DNA of 64,000 nucleotides from Ichthyosporea sp. XGB-2017a (lineage: Eukaryota > Opisthokonta > Ichthyosporea): positions 62,001-126,000 of the forward strand of contig PDIM01000002.1 of the NCBI GenBank assembly GCA_002811675.1, in the 5' to 3' direction. The notes under the pieces were generated by a model. That model had not been told where the DNA came from. It saw only the letters and a list, made by a program, of their open reading frames with translations, and did no database searches. This document shows, piece after piece, positions 1 through 9,817 of the stretch. Each line of letters begins with the position of its first letter. The stretch's first letter is position 1. Made by a program: the position numbers and the translations under genes.

Positions 1-738
1 GAAAAAGATAAGATTCACAAGGATCAAATACAGGCCTTACTTAACGATCGAAAGGTGCGAATGGAAAATGAGGAAGTTCGACATGCAGAATATTCTAAAC
101 GTATTGAGGAAATGACTACACGCTTGAAGGATATGCAAGGCTTGCTTTTTGACTCTACACGAGACTTTTTAGAGCTTAAACAGAAAACACAAATGAAGGA
201 AAAACAGCTAATGGAAAGGTCAAATACTGAGCACCAAAAATTCAAAAAAAAATATAAGCAAATAAGTAATCTTCGGGGAAATTTGGTTAAAGAAACTGAG
301 AGTTATGTCCAAGAACAAAAGGAGCAGGCGGAAGCTATGATTGGGTTTTACCAGAAACAAGCTCTAAAATTAGATTCCCAACTTAAAGACGCCAATGAGA
401 AATATGAAAACATGAAACTTGTTTCTGAAAAGAAAAACAAAATTTTGAACGAACAGCTTGAGAATTTGGAAAACAATTACAAAAAACTGGAAGAGAGACG
501 GAAGTTTGAAAAGGAAGGCTATGAAAATGATATTCAAATCTTGAAGCGGCAGTTTGTAAACATGGAAAAGCAACTTTGCAAGTTTGCTCTTTCTGAGGCG
601 GAAAAAAATGAATCAAATGCTTTGAATACTATTCATGAAACGGCCACTAGGTCCAAAAGACTGGCAGGAGAACTTCACCATCTGAAATCAAAAGTATATT
701 CAATTGAAAACGATTTAAGGTATGTCCCAACAAAATAA
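1..738 (+). CDS. Coiled-coil protein, 3' part only
   Basis: The reading frame is already open at base 1, so the 5' part lies outside the window. About 245 residues are visible. They are rich in K, E, Q and L with heptad-like spacing, and there is no recognisable catalytic domain, membrane segment or signal. This suggests a structural coiled-coil protein (cytoskeletal, ciliary or spindle type), but the family cannot be named. The last codons, around 718-725, contain a perfect intron donor (AG|GTATGT). The written stop at 736-738 may therefore be read-through into an intron, and the real C-terminus could differ. The next gene on the minus strand ends only about 30 bases downstream, so there is little room for another exon. 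Confidence 0.7.
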   Translation, partial: EKDKIHKDQIQALLNDRKVRMENEEVRHAEYSKRIEEMTTRLKDMQGLLFDSTRDFLELKQKTQMKEKQLMERSNTEHQKFKKKYKQISNLRGNLVKETESYVQEQKEQAEAMIGFYQKQALKLDSQLKDANEKYENMKLVSEKKNKILNEQLENLENNYKKLEERRKFEKEGYENDIQILKRQFVNMEKQLCKFALSEAEKNESNALNTIHETATRSKRLAGELHHLKSKVYSIENDLRYVPTK

Positions 739-770
739 AATACAACCAAGATGACACCTAATTTATTCAG

Positions 771-2841
771 TTAGATCCATTCTTTTGGTACTTTTGGACT
801 TCGAATATCACGGCCGTCAAGCAGTCCCCCCAAACGCGCCCACAGGTAAAGTTGAGCAAGGACTACAGCAGTCAACGATGCCATAACAATAACATGCATC
901 CAAGAGTACTCCATTTCTTCGCTTAGTGTTTGCTGTCGTAATGCGGAGCCTCTCCTGGACATGGAAGTGTACGAATGAGTGCTAAGGGAATGGGCAAGAG
1001 ACAATTTGCGATTGACTTCGGGTGAAGACATTTGCTTTCGAACTCTGGCCCACTTTCGTCGACGAACAAATGTACTTTTTTGAGCGCCCGCATACCATTT
1101 ATCGCTCCCAAACCCATACGCATAAGTCCAGCCTTCCGCATCCACTTTATCATTCAATTCAACATCCCAATCTGTTACCCACGTCCACGATGGATCTGGA
1201 AGCTCATACGAATCTGGAGCAGCGGTAGGCTTCCCATTTACATCACTCCACTCTCCCCTGCTATCAACTTTGGGTATTAGATACTTTACACTAAAACCCC
1301 CAACCAACAAACTTCTCTGGTTTTCGTACACGACATCTTCGCATTCGACAGTAGTCATCTTACTACCCTTGCTATTCGTTGAAGACTCCCCTTTATCCCC
1401 TGGTGCACTGTCTTGCTTTCCCTCAGCATTTTCTTTCCCACCCCCTGGCCCCTCCGCATTACTCAATTGCTGCCCATCACTACTCAACCTCTTCCTTAGA
1501 TTGGCGTAATGCGCCCTTAGACTCGTGAGTTCTCCATTTTTTTGAACCAACAGCAAAGACTTTTCTTTCAAGTCATCTTGACATTTCTTTAACGCATCTG
1601 TAGCCGCAGATGCTTTAGTTAAAAGCGCTTTCTTCTCTTCATTATAAATGGTTTTCGACTGTGCGAGTTCGTCTTTTAGATCATGATATTTTTGCTGAAT
1701 TCTTTCAATTTTCGCTTGCAGAGCACGTATAGTTTCCTCTTGGGCCCCTTTACCACGATCTACAGTGAATTCCAATACGCTGTCATTAGAATCTAAGGTT
1801 GAGCTTCGCAATTTTCCGCCATCACTTGTAGCATTTGCACCGTTTGCCCCTCGTATTTCACCCAAACTCAAGTCTGTGTCATTAAAGAGGGGATTATTCA
1901 TTTCGTTATGAGATGTTGCTAGGCTGCTGCTGCCATAGTCTTCTTCGGACCTATTTACAGAACTTATTCCACCGCTAATATCATTGAGAACCGAAAAAGG
2001 CCCATCCAATTCCTTTACTTGATCGTTTTCGATCTTAATATCCTGTGATTTTGATCTTCTCCTCACATGCCTGGTCGGTTTGTTGTCGCTCAAAAGTTCT
2101 GGCTGCCACGACAGGCACTTTTGCGCCCGTTCCTCTACAGATATTCGTGTACTTCTTGAAGGCGTTGAAAATACAGGCATACTGTTTCTATCTCCCGAAT
2201 TTCCATTTGAAACCACTACAAAATACAAAGCAACACATTAGCACTGGCACTATAATAAAACGACAAACAATAACATAACAGAATAAGAAATCAAAAAGCC
2301 TTACATTTAAGAATATCTTCATTGCCTGACAAATCCAAGTTTGAGGAATCTTTTGTAGGGCTTGGTGAAGGTATTGCACGCGGAGATGCACTTCCACCAG
2401 TCTTTTCTTCAGACTTATACCTTCGCTGTTCCCTGAACCATCTTCTACGCCGAACATACGTAAAGGTCTTTTTCTCCGGAAACCAAGAGTTTGCATTCCA
2501 ATTTACAGCATACTACATTTGAAAGAAAAAAAAGAAACTTTAGTAATCAAAAGAAAAAAAGAAAGGAGGTATGGATTTTAACCGCATTCTGATTCGTTTA
2601 CCTCCCAGCCTTCTGCATCAACATTCCTCCCGTAATCAATCTTCCACTCCCCAGTCCATTGGTAGTTATTCAGAGGTCTGATTTCCTCCTTAGTAGGACA
2701 TGGTTTCCCATCGATAGTACTAGAAGGGCCCCTTTCCGTCAGCATTAGCCATTTAGTCGAGAATTTACCAATCAAACCGCTCCGCTGATTCTCAAACACT
2801 TCCTCCAATTTAATATCGTCGTCTTTTAAGTCCGCAATCAT
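771..2841 (-). CDS. Tail-anchored protein with two tandem DysF domains
   Basis: Three exons are inferred: 2841-2602, 2512-2305 and 2215-771. The introns are GTAAAC..TAG and GTAAGG..TAG (89 bp each) and the frame holds through both junctions, giving about 630 aa. The N-terminus holds a DysFN-DysFC unit with the D-A-E-G-W core split exactly at intron 1, followed by an R-rich tryptophan motif (Y-V-R-R-R-R-W). A second unit (residues about 420-520) repeats it, with D-A-E-G-W-T-Y and F-V-R-R-R-K-W. Between them is an acidic linker and a coiled coil. A hydrophobic segment lies about 35 residues from the C-terminus, suggesting a tail anchor with the DysF units in the cytosol. DysF domains occur in fungal peroxins (Pex30 type) and Spo73 and in animal ferlins. 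A lipid or organelle-membrane role is inference. Confidence 0.75.
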
Positions 2842-3269
2842 TGTAACCTAATTCGAAATGACAAATTCAAGGAGCAGTTTTGTATGAATGACAACATTAA
2901 TGCATCCATAACACAAAAAATAGCTAATCAGGTGTTTTCCAGTTTTTGAGGTGAGAGTTCTACAAACACTCAACTATATAGTGTGAATTGTGCGGTTTCC
3001 GCAAGTTTCGAAGATAACTAAAACATTTTATTCTCGAGTGCGGAGACTCGACACTATTCATCGGTGAAGGGTCAGGGGATCGTTACATAATAGCGTCACG
3101 ACTCACGAATCCTTGAAGGAAGGCCCGATCAAAGGAATGTGCCACATGAATTGATTGAGTGACTTTTCTTTATTACATGATATGATATGATTTATACTTC
3201 CCGTTCAACTATGTGAAGCATGAGCTCTCTAAATACAAATGGTACGTAATACCTTCTTTCTTCTGGTTA
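2842..3269. other. Intergenic spacer, 428 bp
   Basis: This spacer lies between the start of the DysF gene and the stop of the next minus-strand gene. It presumably carries the DysF promoter. I see no ORF, tRNA or repeat in it. Confidence 0.6.
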
Positions 3270-6116
3270 TCAAAGGCCATTGCTCCGCAAACTGCTAGGA
3301 GTCACGCACATATCCAACCCCTGCTTCCATTTTAAATACAGAGAATGCTCATTAATAAGCAAGAAAATTGGGCTTTTGCGTTTGCTCACCAAAATTTGAA
3401 GTCCATACGCAAATTCACCAAGTGCAGACGATTCTAAAATCGAATACCGTAAAATAGAGCCTAATTGAGACAAATCAGCGTTAGAAACTATCACTTTACA
3501 AAACTGAAAACGAAAACTTTGAAATAAAAACATACCTCCTTTGAATTTGTCAGAGTCTTTCTTTTTACTCCAAACCATGGTATGTTTTGAAACATTTAGC
3601 TTTCCAAACACTCGCTGGGTGGCTTTTGCTTTACAGCCTCCAGAGCCAACTTTTACAATGTTAATCCAATCCCCATTTGACAGATAATCGACAATGTCGC
3701 TATTCGAATCCATTGCACGAAGTGAAAGGTCTCGCTCTGTTTGTGTATGAATAGATTGTGCGGTAGGGTCCTTTTGAGATATTTTACAGTGCGTGCCTTT
3801 AAAAAAGAAACTTTGTTGGCATGTATCCTTCTCTTCTCCAAGGACTTCATTAGACAAATTCATTTTACTAACAGGGCATTGAAGGGTTTCCCTCCTTTCA
3901 CGTATATCAACTTCTTCTTCTACCTTTTCGCACTCACTTTCACGAATTTCTGTGACAGAATCACTCTCTATTTGTTCTTTAGAACCATTTCCTTTACATG
4001 TGTTGATTTTTTGCTCCACAGCCTCAGAAATTGTTTTTCGACTCATACCCAACTCAGAAGCCCCACTATAAGACTCACTGTTTTCAGTAATTAAGGATGA
4101 GATCGGGTTGGTATTCAATCCCGTGTTTTCTTGGGGCGTATCAGACGAAGCTCCTATTTCTTCTCTGGGTGTCAGCAACCCACAGTCGTTTTTACAAGCA
4201 TTTGGTTCTATTTCAGCTCCGTTCATTTTTGGCAAGCTAACTTCGTCATTCAATACTACTCTTTGCGTTTCCATGTTTCTATGCTGGGATAAAAATCCTT
4301 GCCCCACTTGAAGGCTGCAGGTCGTAGAAGAGACTTCCCCATCAACGTTATTTTCACCAATAGAGGAAGTCGTATGAACACATGCTTCTGCTTCAACTTC
4401 ATCACCGCCTTGATGCTCATGCAGACTTCTATTACCTTTTGGGAGACCTTCCAAGACGTTTTCGAACGGTCTTGGCTTTAATTCGGGTGTTTTCACCATC
4501 GCAAAATTTTCCTTTTCTACTTTAAATGCAGACTTTCGCACCTGCGATCCACCTTGAATCTGCAAACATGCATCTACATCCGGAATAGGCGATGAATTTA
4601 AGCTCCTTGATAACCTTTCCAAGCTTTTATATTTACTATCATTTTCCATGATAACACGAGTTCTCAGGTTCTGGAGAGTTCTCAAAGTTTTGCCCAAGTC
4701 AGTACCCTCCTTTTCGCTGCTTATATCTTTACTGAATGCTGCACTATCACACGACATTTCAAACATTTTTTTGCGGGATGCTACTATGCCAAAAGAAGGG
4801 GATTCTTCGGGCCTCTCTTTGCGCTTCACAGAATGATATGAAATAGTATTGCGACGTTTGTTCATAAATTGTTTCCTCGTGGGGGTACATGCCGAAATAA
4901 GTGTAGCAGAAGTAACTGGCACAAAGGATTGGGGAGACGAATTTACTAATGATACCTTCGCTTCTTTAACATTCTTCGCAACTTCATTCACGGCTTTTCC
5001 AAATGCCGACGAGATTTCTTTCTTGTACGGGGAAGTAGCTGACCGAGAAAGTGTTCTTACACTTTTTAATTTAGTCTCCGCTGTGGGGGTCGAAGCAACT
5101 ATTGATGAAAAAAGTTTGGGCGACTGAGCTACTCCAATCGTTTCAAATTCAAATACAGGAGTTGGCATATCAAACGCGCCTTCTTCTTCAATCAATTTGG
5201 TGTTATCAGAGGTTTTCATTTGCTTCCTCACAGAGAGAGCAGGTTTCCTAAGAGGGGTATTTTGGATTTCCTCGCTAAGCGACAAAACCGACTGATTCAA
5301 ATTAAATTTAGCTGGAGAATTTTTAGTTTTCAATTCTTCTTCCAAATTTTTGGTTTGTTCATCGTACAAAGTCTTGTATTCATCTCGCTCCCGCTCAACA
5401 TCTTCACACTTCTCTCTAGTTTCCCGAACTTGATCTTTCAGGAATTTGATCTCGCCAAAAAGTTCAGTATTTTCTTCTTCTAAAGCTTGCACGATAGGAT
5501 CTGGTGATACTTTCATTGGACTTGTCCCTATATTTCCTTTCGTTAGCTTGTTTATCTCCTTTTGTAAGTTTGTATTTTCCGAACATTTAAACTCAACTTC
5601 CCTTTTGGCCTGATCCAATTGTCTCTTTACGACAGAGCGTCGCTTGCGCTCTTCTTCTAGGGCAGCTTTCGACGTATCCAAAAGTTCTTGCAGCCTCTTA
5701 CATTCCTCTAAATGGGCAGCAGAAAATTCCTTTTCCTTATCTAGTCTTTTTGCCATCTTTTCATTAGCTTTTCGCAATTGATTCATTCTCTCTTCGCGCT
5801 CGAGTAACACATTGTCGTAGTGTCTATTCTCACTTGACACCTTATTTTGAGCAGACAGAGCTTTCTTCAACCTTACTTCCAGATCTTCAGCTTTCTTTTC
5901 CTCAAATTCCCTTTTGCGTCTTTCAATAGATAAATCTTCTTCTAGCTTATTTACTTTTCCGAGGAGGTATGTGCCCAGCTCTGCAGCTAGTCGCAAATCT
6001 TTTTCCAATCCATTTTCGGCCGCCGTCACCTCCGACGTACTAAATGAACTTTCAAGGAATTCGTGATAGGGAGCATCAGATCTCCTATTTTCCTTATTGC
6101 TGCTATCCAGAAGCAT
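3270..6116 (-). CDS. Num1/Mcp5-like cortical dynein anchor (CC1-box coiled coil + PH domain)
   Basis: Single exon, 948 aa. Residues about 35-60 carry an AAELG motif (44-48) inside a D-L-x-L-A-A-E-L-G context at the head of a long coiled coil (about 40-265). This is the CC1-box signature that dynein adaptors (BICD, Spindly, TRAK/HAP1) use to bind dynein light intermediate chain. The middle is long, acidic and S/T-rich, probably disordered. The C-terminus (about 800-940) looks like a PH domain, with G-D-W, then V-F-G-K-L, M-V-W-S-K-K-K, and a final long helix ending L-Y-L-K-W-K-Q-G-L. Fungal Num1/Mcp5 anchors share this order: dynein-binding coiled coil first and phosphoinositide-binding PH domain last. 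The function, pulling nuclei or spindles from the cortex, is inferred from that architecture. GT and AG signals 32 bp apart inside the PH region would break the frame and are not treated as an intron. Confidence 0.6.
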   Translation of the reverse strand: MLLDSSNKENRRSDAPYHEFLESSFSTSEVTAAENGLEKDLRLAAELGTYLLGKVNKLEEDLSIERRKREFEEKKAEDLEVRLKKALSAQNKVSSENRHYDNVLLEREERMNQLRKANEKMAKRLDKEKEFSAAHLEECKRLQELLDTSKAALEEERKRRSVVKRQLDQAKREVEFKCSENTNLQKEINKLTKGNIGTSPMKVSPDPIVQALEEENTELFGEIKFLKDQVRETREKCEDVERERDEYKTLYDEQTKNLEEELKTKNSPAKFNLNQSVLSLSEEIQNTPLRKPALSVRKQMKTSDNTKLIEEEGAFDMPTPVFEFETIGVAQSPKLFSSIVASTPTAETKLKSVRTLSRSATSPYKKEISSAFGKAVNEVAKNVKEAKVSLVNSSPQSFVPVTSATLISACTPTRKQFMNKRRNTISYHSVKRKERPEESPSFGIVASRKKMFEMSCDSAAFSKDISSEKEGTDLGKTLRTLQNLRTRVIMENDSKYKSLERLSRSLNSSPIPDVDACLQIQGGSQVRKSAFKVEKENFAMVKTPELKPRPFENVLEGLPKGNRSLHEHQGGDEVEAEACVHTTSSIGENNVDGEVSSTTCSLQVGQGFLSQHRNMETQRVVLNDEVSLPKMNGAEIEPNACKNDCGLLTPREEIGASSDTPQENTGLNTNPISSLITENSESYSGASELGMSRKTISEAVEQKINTCKGNGSKEQIESDSVTEIRESECEKVEEEVDIRERRETLQCPVSKMNLSNEVLGEEKDTCQQSFFFKGTHCKISQKDPTAQSIHTQTERDLSLRAMDSNSDIVDYLSNGDWINIVKVGSGGCKAKATQRVFGKLNVSKHTMVWSKKKDSDKFKGGMFLFQSFRFQFCKVIVSNADLSQLGSILRYSILESSALGEFAYGLQILVSKRKSPIFLLINEHSLYLKWKQGLDMCVTPSSLRSNGL

Positions 6117-7137
6117 AGCTGTTTAAATGCTTTAACCACAAAGAGGGCTTTCGGTACTTACAATAAGCACACGTCAATGATGTTACGAACTAACCAGCCT
6201 TGTATACAGTATGAAAGAAGAGCGCTAGTAGTAACCGGCACCACACAATCTCGTCTCCCTCACTTTTCTTATTGAATTGATTCGTTCCCTGTTGCACATT
6301 AAGACGTCCTATGCCTCCGCTGATCCACCAAAGTGTTGCGGGTGATTTATCGCAGGAATGGTGCTTGTTGCAACTTGTGAACTACGAACTGCTGGCCGAC
6401 GCTGCTGGCCCGGGGGGGGGGGCAAATGGGAAAAAAGGAGAAGCAATAATAGGAAGAAAAAAGGGAAGGCGAGAGTGCCTTCCTCATGCCTGACTCTCTA
6501 GCTAGACTCTAGTAGAGCTTGGACCAGAGCCCAGACTCCAGAGGGCTCGAGCCTCGAGGGCTGGGGAGGAGGGGGGAAAGCCAAAGTGCTTTTGTTCTTC
6601 CTATTTCCCTTTTAGCCGCGAACACAGAAATGTGCAGCAGAGAGTGGCCAGCTGTACTACTGTCGCAGCGAGAGAGTGTTGCACGTGATCATTGGCTCGC
6701 CGGTCCATACCCAGGGTTAGGGCTGGAGGGTGCATCATGCATGGAAGTACTATGTAGTATAAAATGTGCAGTAGAATCGAGGCATTTTTTTTATATCTCG
6801 GACAGATAAATCATAAATTATGGTCTATACCCTGCGAATTGCGATGGTCTATGGACCCCCCATCCCATTGATGAATTCTCCAAAGTTACAACTTACAGTA
6901 CAGTATAAATAGAAGTACCTAGAAGGGAAGGGCCAATACTTCCACAAGAGAGACTTGAGATCCTCGCTAGTGGGGAAGTGGGGACTTACTGATTTGTAGA
7001 CTCATGATTTGTAGACCCTTGATCCAAGTCAAGGTGTGAGATAAGTGTGATACTACTTTACATTGTTAGAGAAAGGCAAGGGAATCTTTTGATGACTATT
7101 TTTCATATTTGACTTACAGTTCAGCAATATTTTTGAC
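6117..7137. promoter_or_regulatory. Divergent promoter region, about 1 kb
   Basis: This space separates the divergent Num1-like gene and BDP1. It contains a G run of 11 (6412-6422), a CACGTG box at 6682-6687, an AGGGTTAGGG motif at 6713-6722 and clustered CTAG-rich sequence near 6495-6515. The small ORFs inside it lack any protein-like composition, and no RNA gene is visible. Confidence 0.5.
6713..6722 (+). promoter_or_regulatory. Telobox-like TTAGGG motif
   Basis: The sequence AGGGTTAGGG lies about 415 bp upstream of the BDP1 start. Such motifs are bound by Tbf1/TRF-type Myb factors in fungi. Use here is inferred from recurrence in other promoters of the window. Confidence 0.35.
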
Positions 7138-8421
7138 ATGCCGTCCAATCAGCAGCCTGGAAAGAACAGTGGGGACAACTCTATCAAAAAGGGAGTTGTG
7201 GCTGGGACTTCTACGGCAGCGACAAGTAGTGGAGGTGGGCGTAAAAGGACGGCCATTCCCATTCTTACCAATGTTCGAAGAAAGAAAGCTGCTGGTGCAG
7301 AACCCCCGCCTTCGCCAGGAAACTCCCAAGTTACTTTTTCTGCGAGCCCTACTACTCTTCAAAGCTCTCCAAGAAAGAAGCCTTTGGAGCCCGGGCTAGA
7401 GTCACCCATAAAGTCTGTGTTGAAAGTGCCTGGTTCTCCGCTGAAAAAAAGCCCGATAAAGAGATCTGTTCCTACGATCGTTTCCAGAACAAGTCCTCTG
7501 AGGACTACAAGAGCAACAAGCAGAGAGCCTGTTACTAGCACGGGAGCTGGGGAGGGGGAGACTGGGGTTAAACGAAAGCGTGTGGTCCCAGTTGTAACTA
7601 ACTTGAAGTCAAGGAAAAAAGGTGCTTCTGATTCTGAAAGGACTGGTACTAATTCACCAGCGAAGACGGGAGCGGCAATTGCTATCCCTAAACGAACTGG
7701 AGAACGGAAGAGGGTTCCCTCGTCCTCTGAAGGGGCTGCTTCTACAGAGACCCCAAAACAGCAAAACAAGAGTAAACGCTCGGGGAAAAAGGGAACAGAT
7801 TCTTCGTCAAATGTTGACGTATCGAAGATGACCATGAAAGATCTTATTTATTATAATCCTAAAGACAATTTAATGAAAGCTGCACAACTGAAGCGGGATA
7901 ACAGAAATTTGAATTCAGGGAAAAAGAATGGAAACAACGGTGAAGTTTCCAAACTTCGTAAAACTTCTAAAGCAAAAGCTGTTCCTGCTCCTGTTGGGGT
8001 TGATGAGGGGGATCGGCAAGTGATAGCGCCACAAGTAAAGATTGGCGCGGATGGAAGAATGATTTTAAATGAAGAAAGTTTAGTTGTTTCTGCTGGCCAG
8101 AGAAATGAACAGCAAGAGCAGCAGAATGTTGTTTATGAAAGTTCTAGTCACGTTACCTATTATTCCTATTCGAATAGAACCACGCCTGAAAAGTGGACAG
8201 AAGTAGATACGCGAAAATTCTACAGAGCTATAAGTAAATGTGGTACAGACTTTTCCTTGATTGAAATGATGTTTCCCAATCGTTCTCGGAAACAAATCAA
8301 AAGTAAGTTCAAAAAGGAAGAGAGGACTAACCGTGCCATGATAGAAAGAGCTCTAAGCAATACTCTTCCTATCGAATATGAAGACTTCAAGGACTCAACT
8401 GAGTTGTCAACTCCCATATAA
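7138..8421 (+). CDS. BDP1: TFIIIB subunit B'' (Bdp1)
   Basis: 427 aa, single exon, starting at an ATG. The first 340 residues are basic, S/P-rich and low in complexity. The C-terminal region (about 352-400) is a SANT/Myb domain with the Bdp1 hallmarks W-T-E-x-D-T-x-x-F-Y, G-T-D-F-S-L-I, F-P-N-R-S-R-K-Q-I-K-x-K-F-K-K-E-E, then a helix with I-E-R-A-L. Bdp1 joins TBP and Brf1 on the upstream side of tRNA and 5S genes to recruit RNA polymerase III. The protein stops soon after the SANT domain and so lacks the long C-terminal extension of animal homologues. Its product would act on the three tRNA genes found later in this window. Confidence 0.9.
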   Translation: MPSNQQPGKNSGDNSIKKGVVAGTSTAATSSGGGRKRTAIPILTNVRRKKAAGAEPPPSPGNSQVTFSASPTTLQSSPRKKPLEPGLESPIKSVLKVPGSPLKKSPIKRSVPTIVSRTSPLRTTRATSREPVTSTGAGEGETGVKRKRVVPVVTNLKSRKKGASDSERTGTNSPAKTGAAIAIPKRTGERKRVPSSSEGAASTETPKQQNKSKRSGKKGTDSSSNVDVSKMTMKDLIYYNPKDNLMKAAQLKRDNRNLNSGKKNGNNGEVSKLRKTSKAKAVPAPVGVDEGDRQVIAPQVKIGADGRMILNEESLVVSAGQRNEQQEQQNVVYESSSHVTYYSYSNRTTPEKWTEVDTRKFYRAISKCGTDFSLIEMMFPNRSRKQIKSKFKKEERTNRAMIERALSNTLPIEYEDFKDSTELSTPI

Positions 8422-8887
8422 TGCATGTCATTGGCGCACGTCGAAAGGACACAAGTTTGAAATGCGAGCTCAACAGCACATTCACATCATATGTCTCATA
8501 GCACCCTTCTTTCTGAGCCCGCTGCTTCGCTCTTTCATATTTCAATTCAAATGGTTTCCAAAGAGAGAAATATGACTTTCCTTTCCTTCGTCTTCTTTGC
8601 GTGTTTGTATTTATTAAGTTATGACTTATTGTTAGCGGAAATAAAAGTGGCTGTTTAAGTCAACAGTTCCAACTCCAGACAATGCTGTCGGTCGTGAAAA
8701 GTACACACTAAACACCCTGAGCTGCTCCCAGAAACATAAATAATCAATCGTCTTCCACTCGAGTCAATTAATGTGACTTTTCTTCTTCCCTTTATGTCAT
8801 AATCTGCCCCTTGTTATTTGCGAATTATGACATTTTACCCAAGTTTTTTTCTTCCTCTTTCAAGAAAAAAAAGAAAGAACAACTGCT
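8422..8887. other. Convergent 3' spacer
   Basis: This AT-rich spacer lies between the stop codons of BDP1 (+) and LSM1 (-) and should hold both 3' UTRs. It contains no ORF or RNA gene that I can support. Confidence 0.6.
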
Positions 8888-9498
8888 TTAAAACAATTCA
8901 TCCATAGCTGAATCCAACCCTGCGTGCACCCCACGATCAACCAAAATTTTGGTTTTAAGTTTCATCTGCTGTTCCTTTAACTCCTGCTCTTCCCTTTGCA
9001 TAATCAAAATCTCCTCCACACTCACTTCCCGGAGAGTGGCTGTAGTTTCCATTTCCGTATCAATTTCCCCAAGCAAAATCACGTTTTCACCACGAATAAT
9101 AAAAATTCCCCTTGGAATATCACCATAACATTTCCCAACGTAGATTCTTTCAATGGTATCCTGTAACACCAAATTTGCTGTATTACAACAATGCAAACAT
9201 TAAAATCAGCTTCTCAATACAATATAGGCAATGGGCCGTGAACACAACTTACCAAATTGATCAAAAGATCTCAAAATCCCAATAAGCTTACGCCCATCTC
9301 TCATTACAACCAACAGCTTTCCTAAGTTTCCAGAACAGACACAGGAACCAACGTATATTAAAAGATTGAAAGGAAGGTTAAAATTCAACACCACACATGA
9401 AATGCCCAACGCATATTTCAAAGTACAAGAAAATCAAAGGTCACTTAAAACTTACGATCCACTTCGTCGACCAAACTGGTTGTTCCCGGAAAACTCAT
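8888..9498 (-). CDS. LSM1: U6 snRNA-associated Sm-like protein LSm1
   Basis: Three exons: 9498-9456, 9321-9253 and 9177-8888. The introns are 134 and 75 bp, both GTAAGT..AG, and the product is 133 aa. Joining the exons restores a complete Sm fold: Sm1 has K-L-L-V-V-M-R-D-G-R-K-L-I-G, followed by F-D-Q-F-A-N-L-V-L-Q across the second junction. Sm2 contains I-F-I-I-R-G-E-N-V-I-L-L-G. The R-I-Y-V-G-x-x-Y-G-D-I-P-R-G stretch is typical of Lsm1. A charged C-terminal helix of about 50 residues follows, as in other Lsm1 proteins, where it tunes RNA binding. The role is the cytoplasmic Lsm1-7 ring, which binds oligoadenylated mRNA 3' ends with Pat1 and promotes decapping. Confidence 0.93.
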
Positions 9499-9817
9499 CT
9501 TATCACTGTTAGCTCGGGTATGTGTATGCTATAAATTCTCCGTACACTACAAAGTGATCTTCGCAATATTCAACTAAGATTTCAAACCAGCTATAAAAAA
9601 AACAACAGACAGACTCTCAGTCTCCTTCAAATCTTCACTTCTCGCTCCTGAAACAACGCACAGCTGTACCAAAGCCTTCCCCTTAACCCCACCGTGACAA
9701 CAAATTAACCATCATGATCATATTCCATTATTTTGGTGAAAGAAAGGTGCTTTTTTTATTAACATGTGGACGCGAAGTCAGTCGAAGACTACAGGTCCCC
9801 TCAGCTATAGGTCCCCT
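9499..9817. other. Spacer, 319 bp
   Basis: This lies between the LSM1 start and the stop of the ETT1-like gene, both on the minus strand. It probably carries the LSM1 promoter; no other feature is seen. Confidence 0.6.

Noticed and set aside
3504-3535. A 32-bp GTATGT..CAG segment inside the PH region of the Num1-like gene
   Set aside because: Removing it breaks the frame, while keeping it preserves a continuous PH-like sequence. All accepted introns here are 44 bp or longer.
6311-6809. Small plus-strand open frames upstream of BDP1
   Set aside because: They lie in a GC-rich promoter region with repeats and show no protein-like pattern.
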